Positions 7,526 through 14,301 of a DNA stretch of 35,688 nt are shown piece by piece. The notes beneath the pieces were generated by a model. It was not told the origin of the DNA. It saw only the letters and a list, made by a program, of their open reading frames with translations, and did no database searches. Origin of the DNA: Clostridiales bacterium (GTDB taxonomy: Bacteria > Bacillota > Clostridia > Oscillospirales > Oscillospiraceae); NCBI GenBank assembly GCA_004551945.1, contig SFPN01000020.1, forward strand, positions 1 to 35,688, given 5' to 3'. The position numbers and the translations under genes are program-made. How positions within the stretch are numbered: position 1 is the first letter of the stretch; every line of letters begins with the position of its first letter.

Positions 7526-8248
7526 ATGAAAAGATTGCTTTGCCTGTTGTCCGCCCTGCTGTCCCTGTGTCTGCTGTCCGCCTGCGGGCAGAAGGCCTGC
7601 GGCGGCCTGATTCCCGACGGAACCCCCCTCCCCGGCCGGGTGGTCCGGCTGTATGAGGACAGCCTGCTGCTGGCCGGGAGCGAGGGCGGGGTGTACACCG
7701 CCTCCCCCACCGAGGAGACCCTGGCTGGTCTCCGGGAGGGGGACCTGGTCACCCTGTACTACAGCGGGGTCATCCTGGAGACCTTCCCCGCCCAGCTGGG
7801 TCAGGTGGAAGTTGTCACTGACCAAACGGGCTTTGACGACCTGTGCGTTCTCTACCGCCAGGTGCTGGAGGATCTGTGGGGGGAGGACGCCGCTCTGAAT
7901 GAGGGCATCACCCAACTGGGGGTGGACCTGTCCCAGTCCGGGCTGAGCCAGTCCGAGCAGAGCGCCCTGGCCTGGGCCTTTGCCGGGGACCAGGGCCTGC
8001 CGGTGATCGAGGGCACCTGGCAGGAGCTGGCAGACCAGGGGTACATTGACGGGGAGAACCTGTACTGGGAAGACGGGGTGCTCTTCTCCATCCGGGCAGA
8101 GCAGGACGCCGGAGAGCCCGGCCTTGTGTTCACCGCGGAAAAGTGGCGCAGCGGCACCGGGGCCTATTTCTTCTGCGACTGCACCAGCACCCAGGACAAA
8201 CATGGCCACTGGTCGGACTATACGGTGGGGGCCTTTGCCATTTCCTGA
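7526..8248 (+). CDS. Lipoprotein of unknown function
   Basis: A 240-residue protein with a clear lipoprotein signal: MKRLL, a hydrophobic core and lipobox LLSAC with the lipidated Cys20, so it is anchored outside the membrane. Residues about 38-95 (VVRLYEDSLLLAG, then GDLVTLYYSGVILETFPAQL) resemble the small beta-barrel of DUF3221-type proteins, which carry a similar '(G)xIxExxPAQ' turn. The C-terminal half is unrecognised and ends in a cysteine pair (FFCDCTS). The ribosome site is AAAGGAGG. The ECF-like promoter suggests a role in an envelope-stress response. No specific function is claimed. Confidence 0.8.
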   Translation: MKRLLCLLSALLSLCLLSACGQKACGGLIPDGTPLPGRVVRLYEDSLLLAGSEGGVYTASPTEETLAGLREGDLVTLYYSGVILETFPAQLGQVEVVTDQTGFDDLCVLYRQVLEDLWGEDAALNEGITQLGVDLSQSGLSQSEQSALAWAFAGDQGLPVIEGTWQELADQGYIDGENLYWEDGVLFSIRAEQDAGEPGLVFTAEKWRSGTGAYFFCDCTSTQDKHGHWSDYTVGAFAIS

Positions 8249-8259
8249 CCGAACCCCCC

Positions 8260-8315
8260 TTGCTTTTTCCTGCCTCCGGTAGTATGATTGGTTATACTAA
8301 TCATACTACCGGAGG
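8260..8315 (+). promoter_or_regulatory. Promoter and ribosome site inside a 17-bp perfect inverted repeat
   Basis: Arms at 8273-8289 and 8299-8315 are perfect reverse complements, separated by 9 nt. The best promoter is TTGCTT (8260-8265), 17 nt, TATGAT (8283-8288); a second -10-like TATACT lies at 8293-8298 in the spacer. The downstream arm ends in GGAGG (8311-8315), the ribosome site of the next gene, which would pair with CCTCC (8273-8277) in RNA begun far enough upstream. It can thus be a protein operator, an RNA switch, or both. Confidence 0.75.
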
Positions 8316-8323
8316 TGTTTTGC

Positions 8324-8557
8324 ATGGAATTTCCCGCAGGAAAGCACGCGTGGATGGTGAAGATCGGGGAAAAGGGCCAGTTTGTGGTCCCCAAGGAGGC
8401 CCGGGATCTGTTCGGCATCCGGCCCGGGGACACCGTCCTGGTGGTGGCCGATGAGGAGAAGGGCATCGCCATCCCCACCAAGGAGGTCCGGGACAAATAT
8501 TTCTCTCTCCTCTTCCAGGAGATGGAGGGGACCGGTCAGGAGGGTTCCCATGGCTAA
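8324..8557 (+). CDS. AbrB/MazE/SpoVT-type DNA-binding regulator
   Basis: The 77-residue protein has a single swapped-hairpin DNA-binding domain: MVKIGEKGQFVVPKEARDLFGIRPGDTVLVVADEEKGIAI (given as positions 11-50) follows the AbrB pattern of basic/GQxVxPKxxR, then GIxxGDxxxV. The C-terminal 25 residues (KEVRDKYFSLLF) may mediate dimer or partner contacts. The start is ATG 8324 with GGAGGTG upstream; an earlier ATG at 8288 lies within the promoter palindrome. It overlaps the glycosyltransferase start by 8 bases, so the two are coupled, and it is the obvious candidate to bind the palindrome and control its own operon. A MazE-like antitoxin role is unlikely because no toxin gene follows. Confidence 0.85.
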   Translation: MEFPAGKHAWMVKIGEKGQFVVPKEARDLFGIRPGDTVLVVADEEKGIAIPTKEVRDKYFSLLFQEMEGTGQEGSHG

Positions 8558-9725
8558 GATTGTCTTTTTCTGCATTCCCGCCCACGGGCACACCAACCCC
8601 ACCCTGGGGGTGGTGCGGGAGCTCACCGCCCGGGGGCACCAGGTCTGGTACTACTCCTACGCGCCCTTCCGGGAGAAGATCGAGGCCGCCGGGGCCACCT
8701 TCGTCTCCTGCGACGAGGCCACCCCGGAGCAGGACCTCTCCCCCAGGCAGGCCGCCCGGATGGGCAAGGACCTGGCCCTCTCCACCCGGGTCCTGGTGGA
8801 CGTGACCCTGACCCTGGACCACCGGGTCTGCGCCGAAATGGAGCAGCTGAAGCCCGACTGCATCGTGGCGGACTCCATGGCCATGTGGGGCAAGGCGGTG
8901 GCCAGGAAGCTGGGGATTCCCTTCGTGTCCTCCACCACCACCTTTGCTTTTAACCGGTTCTCTGCAAAAATTATGAAGCAGAGCGTTGGGTCCCTGGCGG
9001 CGATGCTTCTTTCCATGCCCAAGGTGGGCAGACAGATTAAGCGGCTGCAAGCCAGGGGGTACCCGGTGAAGAACGTGCTGGACATCCTTCAGAACGACGA
9101 CAACACCCACACGGTGGTGTACACCTCCCCCCAGTTCCAGCCCTGCGCGGAGACCTTCTCGGACAAATACGCCTTTGTGGGCCCCTCTGTCCGCCCGGCG
9201 GCGGGGGAAATCGAAAAGACCCGGGACAAGCTGATTTACGTCTCCATGGGTACCGTGAACAATGATATGCTCCCCTTCTACCGGCGGTGCATCGCCGCCC
9301 TGGGGGGCCTGGACTGCCAGGTGATCCTGTCCGTGGGGACGGCGGTTCCTCTGGAAGCCTTCGGGGCGCTGCCGGAGCAGGTCTCCGTCTTTCCCCAGGT
9401 GGATCAGATTGCTGTCCTGGAAAAGGCAGATGTGTTCCTCTCCCACGGGGGGATGAACAGCGTCAGCGAGAGCCTGTACTACGGAGTGCCCCTGGTGCTG
9501 CTGCCCCAGACCTCGGAGCAGGGCGGGGTGGCGGCCCGGGTGGTTCAGCTGGGAGCGGGCATTCTGCTGGAGAAGCAGTCTCAGCAGGCCATCCGCCAGG
9601 AGGTGCGCCAGGTGCTGGAGGACCCCGCCTACCGGGAGAATGCGGCGGCCATCTCCGCCGGGTTCCGGCGCTGCTCCGGGGCCAAGGGCGCGGCGGACAA
9701 AATCTTACAGGTCTGCGGCGGATAA
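8550..9725 (+). CDS. Macrolide-type (GT1) glycosyltransferase
   Basis: A 391-residue GT-B fold enzyme. The N-terminal domain begins KIVFFCIPAHGHTNP, typical of the MGT group. The C-terminal nucleotide-sugar domain carries FPQVDQIAVLEKADVFLSHGG, MNSVSESLYYGVPLVLLP and an SEQ end, the GT1 signature with the diphosphate-binding HGG. Relatives transfer a sugar, usually glucose from UDP-glucose, onto macrolides, sterols, lipids or small toxic molecules. The real acceptor is unknown. Coupling with an AbrB-like regulator suggests an inducible detoxification or surface-lipid function. A terminator follows at 9741-9769. Confidence 0.88.
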   Translation: MAKIVFFCIPAHGHTNPTLGVVRELTARGHQVWYYSYAPFREKIEAAGATFVSCDEATPEQDLSPRQAARMGKDLALSTRVLVDVTLTLDHRVCAEMEQLKPDCIVADSMAMWGKAVARKLGIPFVSSTTTFAFNRFSAKIMKQSVGSLAAMLLSMPKVGRQIKRLQARGYPVKNVLDILQNDDNTHTVVYTSPQFQPCAETFSDKYAFVGPSVRPAAGEIEKTRDKLIYVSMGTVNNDMLPFYRRCIAALGGLDCQVILSVGTAVPLEAFGALPEQVSVFPQVDQIAVLEKADVFLSHGGMNSVSESLYYGVPLVLLPQTSEQGGVAARVVQLGAGILLEKQSQQAIRQEVRQVLEDPAYRENAAAISAGFRRCSGAKGAADKILQVCGG

Positions 9726-9740
9726 CCGAAAATCATCCTG

Positions 9741-9769
9741 CGCCCCGTCTTTGCCGGACGGGGCGTTTT
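9741..9769 (+). terminator. Terminator of the regulator-glycosyltransferase operon
   Basis: CGCCCCGTC (9741-9749) pairs with GACGGGGCG (9757-9765), followed by TTTT. Confidence 0.85.
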
Positions 9770-9785
9770 CCTGCCGATCGCCGCC

Positions 9786-9814
9786 TTGAAAACCAGGGTG
9801 GATTGTGCTATACT
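9786..9814 (+). promoter_or_regulatory. Sigma-A promoter of miaB
   Basis: TTGAAA (9786-9791), 17-nt spacer, TATACT (9809-9814), with TG one base before the -10 box. Transcription would start near 9821, so an ATG at 9786 in the miaB frame cannot be the start codon. Confidence 0.85.
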
Positions 9815-9890
9815 TCATTCTGTATCTTTATGTGAACCCGCCGCCCTGGGCTTTGCCGGGGCGGAGAATCTGACCCCGGAGGAACCGACC

Positions 9891-11294
9891 TTGAGACAGA
9901 CCGTTACCATCGACCAGGCGGAGATCGACCGCCAGCTTTCCCTATGTGACCAGGTCCGCGCCCTGCTGGACCGCCGCCCCGGCCAGAAAACCGCCTTTGT
10001 GGACACCTACGGCTGCCAGCAGAACGAGGCGGACTCCGAGCGCCTGCGGGGCTACCTGGCCCGGATGGGCTACGCCTTCTCGGACACCGAGGAGGGAGCC
10101 GACCTGGTGCTGCTGAACACCTGCGCCATCCGGGAGCACGCGGAGCAGCGGGTCTTTGGCAACGTGGGGGCTTTGTCCCACACCAAGCGCCGCCACCCGG
10201 AGCAGGTGATCTGCGTCTGCGGCTGCATGGCCCGGCAGGAGCACGTGGCAAAGCGGCTGAAGCAGTCCTTCCCCTATGTGGACCTGGTGTTCGGCCCCCA
10301 GCTGCTGTGGAAGTTCCCCCAGCTGCTGCTGCAAAAGCTCACCACCGGCAAGCGGGTCTTTGAGACCGACGACGTGCCCGGGTCCGTGGCTGAGGGCATC
10401 CCGGTGGTGCGGCAGAACAGCATCAAGGCCTGGGTGTCCATCATGTACGGCTGCAACAACTTCTGCACCTACTGCATCGTCCCCTACGTCCGGGGCCGGG
10501 AGCGCAGCCGCCAGCCGGAGGACATTCTGGCGGAGGTCAAAGAGCTGGCTCAGGCCGGGTACAAGGACATTACCCTTCTGGGGCAGAACGTAAACTCCTA
10601 CGGCAAGGACCTGGATCTGGGGGTGGACTTTGCCTGGCTGCTGGAGCAGGTGAACCAGATCCCCGGGGACTTTGTGATCCGCTTTATGACCAGCCACCCC
10701 AAGGACGCCAGCGAGCGGCTGTTTGACGTGATGGCCCGCTGCCAGAAGGTGGCCCCCTGCCTGCACCTGCCCTTCCAGTCCGGCAGCAGCCGGGTGCTGA
10801 AGGCCATGAACCGCCGGTACACCCGGGAGCACTACCTGGAGCTGGTGGACCAGCTGCGTGCCCGGATTCCCAACGTGGTGCTCACGTCGGATGTGATCGT
10901 GGGCTTTCCCGGGGAGACCCAGGAGGAGTTTCAGGAGACCATGACCCTCATCGAGCAGGTGCGGTTTGACGCCCTGTTTACCTTTATTTTCTCCCCCCGG
11001 AAGGGGACCCCGGCGGAGACCCTGCCCGACCCTATGCCGAAAGAGCAGAAAAGCGCCAACTTCCAGGCGCTGCTCCAGCGGCAGAACGAGATTTCCGGGG
11101 AAAAGCACCGGGCTTATATCGGCCAGACGGTCCGCTGCCTGGTGGACGGGGTGGGCACCGACGGCAGACTCACCGCCCGCACCCCGGGGGGACGGCTCAT
11201 CCACCTGGAGGGGGAGGAAGCCCTCATCGGCACCTGGCAGCAGGCGAAGATCACCGATTCCTCCACCTGGGCCTTGTTCGGCACGGTGGTGTAA
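9891..11294 (+). CDS. miaB: tRNA-2-methylthio-N6-dimethylallyladenosine synthase
   Basis: The TTG start at 9891, with GGAGG 8 nt upstream, gives 467 residues. MiaB adds a methylthio group to the i6A37 base made by MiaA, using two [4Fe-4S] clusters. The N-terminal UPF0004 domain has Cys42 (DTYGCQQNE), Cys78 (LNTCAIRE) and Cys112 (CGCMARQE). The radical SAM motif is Cys188-NNF-Cys192-TY-Cys195, followed by PYVRGRERSR, typical of MiaB rather than MtaB or RimO. A C-terminal TRAM domain ends the protein. The start is set by the promoter at 9786-9814; upstream in-frame codons lie before the transcript start. miaA is 5 kb downstream in the same direction. Confidence 0.93.
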   Translation: MRQTVTIDQAEIDRQLSLCDQVRALLDRRPGQKTAFVDTYGCQQNEADSERLRGYLARMGYAFSDTEEGADLVLLNTCAIREHAEQRVFGNVGALSHTKRRHPEQVICVCGCMARQEHVAKRLKQSFPYVDLVFGPQLLWKFPQLLLQKLTTGKRVFETDDVPGSVAEGIPVVRQNSIKAWVSIMYGCNNFCTYCIVPYVRGRERSRQPEDILAEVKELAQAGYKDITLLGQNVNSYGKDLDLGVDFAWLLEQVNQIPGDFVIRFMTSHPKDASERLFDVMARCQKVAPCLHLPFQSGSSRVLKAMNRRYTREHYLELVDQLRARIPNVVLTSDVIVGFPGETQEEFQETMTLIEQVRFDALFTFIFSPRKGTPAETLPDPMPKEQKSANFQALLQRQNEISGEKHRAYIGQTVRCLVDGVGTDGRLTARTPGGRLIHLEGEEALIGTWQQAKITDSSTWALFGTVV

Positions 11295-11474
11295 AAGCCT
11301 CGCAGAGTTTCGCCGCCGCAGCGGCGAAAGAAAGTAACATCATATTTTCCGGTGGCATGTACGGCGGAAAATATACCTCTCACGGAGGGAACGTGCGGAC
11401 CTTATGGTCCGTGCGCTGACCGAAGTGCAATTTCCCCACTTTGTGAAGCCCAGCGAAGCGGGTTCACAAAGTAG
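11293..11474 (+). repeat. Structured intergenic repeat, copy 2 (complete; mutS leader)
   Basis: Fills nearly all of the 194-base gap between miaB and mutS. Tag GCCTCGCAGAG 11297-11307. Stem I TTTCGCCGC/GCGGCGAAA (11308-11316, 11321-11329), loop CGCA. Stem II ATATTTTCCG/CGGAAAATAT (11342-11351, 11365-11374) with a 13-nt loop GTGGCATGTACGG. Stem III inner helix CGGACC/GGTCCG (11396-11401, 11406-11411). Stem IV ACTTTGTGAA/TTCACAAAGT (11438-11447, 11463-11472). The mutS ribosome site (GAAAGGA) follows directly. Confidence 0.85.
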
Positions 11475-11488
11475 AAAGGATTCCTTTC

Positions 11489-14077
11489 ATGGCCGAACTC
11501 ACCCCCATGAAAAAGCAATACAACGAGATCAAGGCCCAGCACCCGGACTGCCTGCTCTTTTTCCGTCTGGGCGACTTCTACGAGATGTTCGACGAGGACG
11601 CCAAGACCGCCTCGGCGGAGCTGAACCTGACCCTCACCACCCGGGACCGGAACAAGCCCGAGGACCAGCGCACCCCCATGTGCGGGGTGCCCTATCACTC
11701 CGCCGAGGCCTACATCGCCCGGCTCATCGCCAAGGGGTACAAGGTGGCCATCTGCGAGCAGACCGAGGACCCGGCCCAGGCCAAGGGCCTGGTGGACCGG
11801 GAGATCATCCGGGTGGTCACCCCCGGCACCCTCATCGAGGAAAACCTGCTGGAAGAGGGGAAGAACAACTTCCTGGCCGCCCTCTGGGCCGGGGAGGAAG
11901 GGGCCGGTCTGTGCTTTGGGGATATCTCCACCGGGGAGGTCTTTCTCACGGGCTTTCCCGCCGCCGGCTGGCAGGATCACGCCGTCAACGAGCTGGCCCG
12001 GTTTTCTCCCCGGGAGGTGATCCTCTCCCCCGGGGCCTGGGAGGAGAGCGTGATGGGCTTTCTCACCGCCCGCACCGGCTGCCGGATCGAGCAGGCGGAG
12101 GAGGGGCGGTTTGACTTAGCCGCCGCCCAGGCCATGGCCAAAAAGCAGTTTACCGCCGGTCTGGAGGAGCTGCCCGCCGGGTCCTTCCCCGCCCTTCGGG
12201 CGGCGGGGGGCCTCATGGACTATCTCTACGAGACCCAAAAGACCGACCTTTCCTATATGAACACCCTCCGGTACTACGAGACCGGCCGGTTCATGGAGCT
12301 GGACCCCACCGCCCGGCGGAACCTGGAGCTCACCGAAACCCTCCGGGGCAAGGAGAAGAAGGGTTCTCTCCTGTGGGTGCTGGACCGCACCCGCACCGCC
12401 ATGGGGGGACGGCTGCTCCGCAGCTGGCTGGAGCGCCCCCTGCTGGACCCGGCGGCCATCTCCCGCCGGCTGGAGGCGGTGGGCTGGCTGGTGGACAACC
12501 CGGTGGAGCGGGGGGAGCTGACCCAGGTTCTCCGGGAGGTCACTGACTTAGAGCGCCTGATTTCCCGCATTGTCTACGGCACCGCCGGTGCCCGGGACCT
12601 GGTCTCCCTGGCGGCGGGTCTCAGCCGTCTGCCCAGCTTGCAGGCCCTGCTGCCGGAGAAGGCCCCTTCCCTGCTGGCTCGCCTCCGCCGGGAGCTGGAC
12701 GGTCTGCCGGAGCTGTGCCAGCTCATCGGCCAGGGCATTGTGGACGAGCCCCCCTTCTCTGTGCGGGAGGGCGGCCTCATCCGCCCGGGGTACAGCCAGG
12801 ACGTGGACGAGCTCCGGGCCATCCTCACGGACACCAAGGGCTTCATCGCCCAGATGGAGGCCCGGGAGAAGGAAAAAACCGGCATCAAGTCCCTGAAGGT
12901 GGGCTTTAACAAGGTCTTCGGCTACTACATTGAAATCTCCAAGTCCTATTATGACCAGGTGCCCCAGGACTATATCCGCAAGCAGACCCTGGTCAACTGC
13001 GAGCGGTACATCACCCAGGAGCTGAAGGAGATGGAAAACACCATCCTCTCCGCCCAGGAGCGGATTGTGGCTCTGGAGTATCAGCTCTTCTGCCAGATCC
13101 GGGACGAAGCCGCCGCCCAGGCCCCCCAGATCCAGCGTCTGGCAGGGGCGGTGGCCCGGGTGGACGTGCTCACGGGCTTTGCCCAGGTGGCGGCGGAGAA
13201 CAACTACTGCATGCCCCTGGTGGACCTGTCCGACAAGCTGGAGATCACCGAGGGCCGCCACCCGGTGGTGGAGAAGATGCGGTCCGACGCCTTCTTCGTC
13301 CCCAACGACACCCACATGGACGGCAGGGACAACCTGGCCGCCATCATCACCGGCCCCAACATGGCGGGCAAATCCACCTACATGCGCCAGGTGGCCCTCA
13401 TCGTTCTCATGGCCCAGATGGGCTCCTTCGTCCCCGCCCGGTCCGCCCGCATCGGCATTGTGGACCGGATCTTCACCCGCATCGGCGCCTCCGACGATCT
13501 GGCCGGGGGCCAGTCCACCTTCATGGTGGAGATGACCGAGGTGGCGGAGCTGTTAAAGTACGCCACCTCCCGGAGCCTGCTCATCCTGGACGAGATCGGC
13601 CGGGGCACCTCTACCTACGACGGCATGAGCATCGCCCGGGCGGTGCTGGAGTGGTGCGCTGACCCCAAGCGCCTGGGGGCCAAGACCCTCTTTGCCACCC
13701 ACTACCACGAGCTGACGGTGCTGGAGGGCCAGCTGCCGGGGGTGAAGAACTTCAACATCGCCGCCCGGAAGAAGAAGGACGAGATCATCTTCCTGCGGAA
13801 GATCGTCCCCGGCGGGGCGGACCAGAGCTACGGCATCGAGGTGGCCGGTCTTGCGGGGCTGCCCCCCAAGGTGATCCGCCGGGCCCGGGAGATTCTGGCG
13901 GAACTGGAGGCCAACCAGCCGGTGGCCCGTGCGCCCTCTCCCCGGGAGCAGGATCAGGTCTCCCTGGCGGCCCTGGGAGAGGAGGAGGTCCTCCGCACCC
14001 TCCGGGCCACCCCGGTGGAGACCCTCACCCCCTTGCAGGCGCTGAACCTGCTGAACGAATTAAAGGAAAAACTGTAA
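11489..14077 (+). CDS. mutS: DNA mismatch repair protein MutS
   Basis: Full-length 862-residue MutS, which binds mismatches and small loops and recruits MutL. The N-terminal mismatch-binding motif appears as FFRLGDFYEMF (the F-x-E wedge). The central connector, lever and clamp domains are followed by the ATPase: Walker A GPNMAGKST at about residue 622, STFMVEM, Walker B LLILDEIGRGTSTYDG, and the ATHYHEL motif. The C-terminus carries the dimerisation helix. It begins 15 bases after stem IV of a complete copy of the structured repeat, so the repeat is the mutS leader. mutL follows after 224 bases filled by a diverged copy of the same element. Confidence 0.97.
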   Translation: MAELTPMKKQYNEIKAQHPDCLLFFRLGDFYEMFDEDAKTASAELNLTLTTRDRNKPEDQRTPMCGVPYHSAEAYIARLIAKGYKVAICEQTEDPAQAKGLVDREIIRVVTPGTLIEENLLEEGKNNFLAALWAGEEGAGLCFGDISTGEVFLTGFPAAGWQDHAVNELARFSPREVILSPGAWEESVMGFLTARTGCRIEQAEEGRFDLAAAQAMAKKQFTAGLEELPAGSFPALRAAGGLMDYLYETQKTDLSYMNTLRYYETGRFMELDPTARRNLELTETLRGKEKKGSLLWVLDRTRTAMGGRLLRSWLERPLLDPAAISRRLEAVGWLVDNPVERGELTQVLREVTDLERLISRIVYGTAGARDLVSLAAGLSRLPSLQALLPEKAPSLLARLRRELDGLPELCQLIGQGIVDEPPFSVREGGLIRPGYSQDVDELRAILTDTKGFIAQMEAREKEKTGIKSLKVGFNKVFGYYIEISKSYYDQVPQDYIRKQTLVNCERYITQELKEMENTILSAQERIVALEYQLFCQIRDEAAAQAPQIQRLAGAVARVDVLTGFAQVAAENNYCMPLVDLSDKLEITEGRHPVVEKMRSDAFFVPNDTHMDGRDNLAAIITGPNMAGKSTYMRQVALIVLMAQMGSFVPARSARIGIVDRIFTRIGASDDLAGGQSTFMVEMTEVAELLKYATSRSLLILDEIGRGTSTYDGMSIARAVLEWCADPKRLGAKTLFATHYHELTVLEGQLPGVKNFNIAARKKKDEIIFLRKIVPGGADQSYGIEVAGLAGLPPKVIRRAREILAELEANQPVARAPSPREQDQVSLAALGEEEVLRTLRATPVETLTPLQALNLLNELKEKL

Positions 14078-14120
14078 GTATTCTGACACAGTTTCGCCAT
14101 ATTTTTCCGGTAAACTAACT

Positions 14121-14283
14121 TCGTAGAATTTCGGCATCCGCAGATGCCGAAAGAAACTCCAATCTGTTTTTTGCACGGACATGTGCCGGGCAAAAAACTC
14201 TTCTCGGCCTGGGAGTGGCCGGTAAGCCGGCCGCGGTTCGGGCCGGTATCCCCACTTTTGGGATGGTTCCCATCCCAAAAGTC
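14121..14283 (+). repeat. Structured intergenic repeat, copy 3 (diverged sequence, same fold; mutL leader)
   Basis: Little sequence is shared with copy 2, but every stem is rebuilt. Stem I TTTCGGCATC/GATGCCGAAA (14129-14138, 14143-14152), loop CGCA. TCCAATC at 14158-14164. Stem II TTTTTTGC/GCAAAAAA (14167-14174, 14190-14197) with a loop containing ACATGTGC. Stem III inner GGCCGG/CCGGCC (14217-14222, 14227-14232) and outer CGGCC/GGCCG (14205-14209, 14241-14245). TATCCCC, then stem IV of 13 bp (14254-14266 with 14270-14282). The mutL ribosome site AAAGGAGG follows. 14078-14120 contains no other feature. Confidence 0.8.
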
Positions 14284-14301
14284 TGCAAAGGAGGTGCCCC
14301 T

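Noticed and set aside
8382..8549. An N-terminal extension of the glycosyltransferase
   Set aside because: It overlaps the AbrB-like gene in another frame, and its translation is arginine/serine-rich shadow sequence; ATG 8550 gives the family start.
8260..8557. A toxin-antitoxin pair led by the MazE-like protein
   Set aside because: The coupled downstream gene is a full-length glycosyltransferase, not a MazF, PIN or other toxin.
9786..9890. ATG 9786 as the miaB start
   Set aside because: It coincides with the -35 box of a near-consensus promoter; the TTG at 9891 has a good ribosome site and gives the family's normal length.
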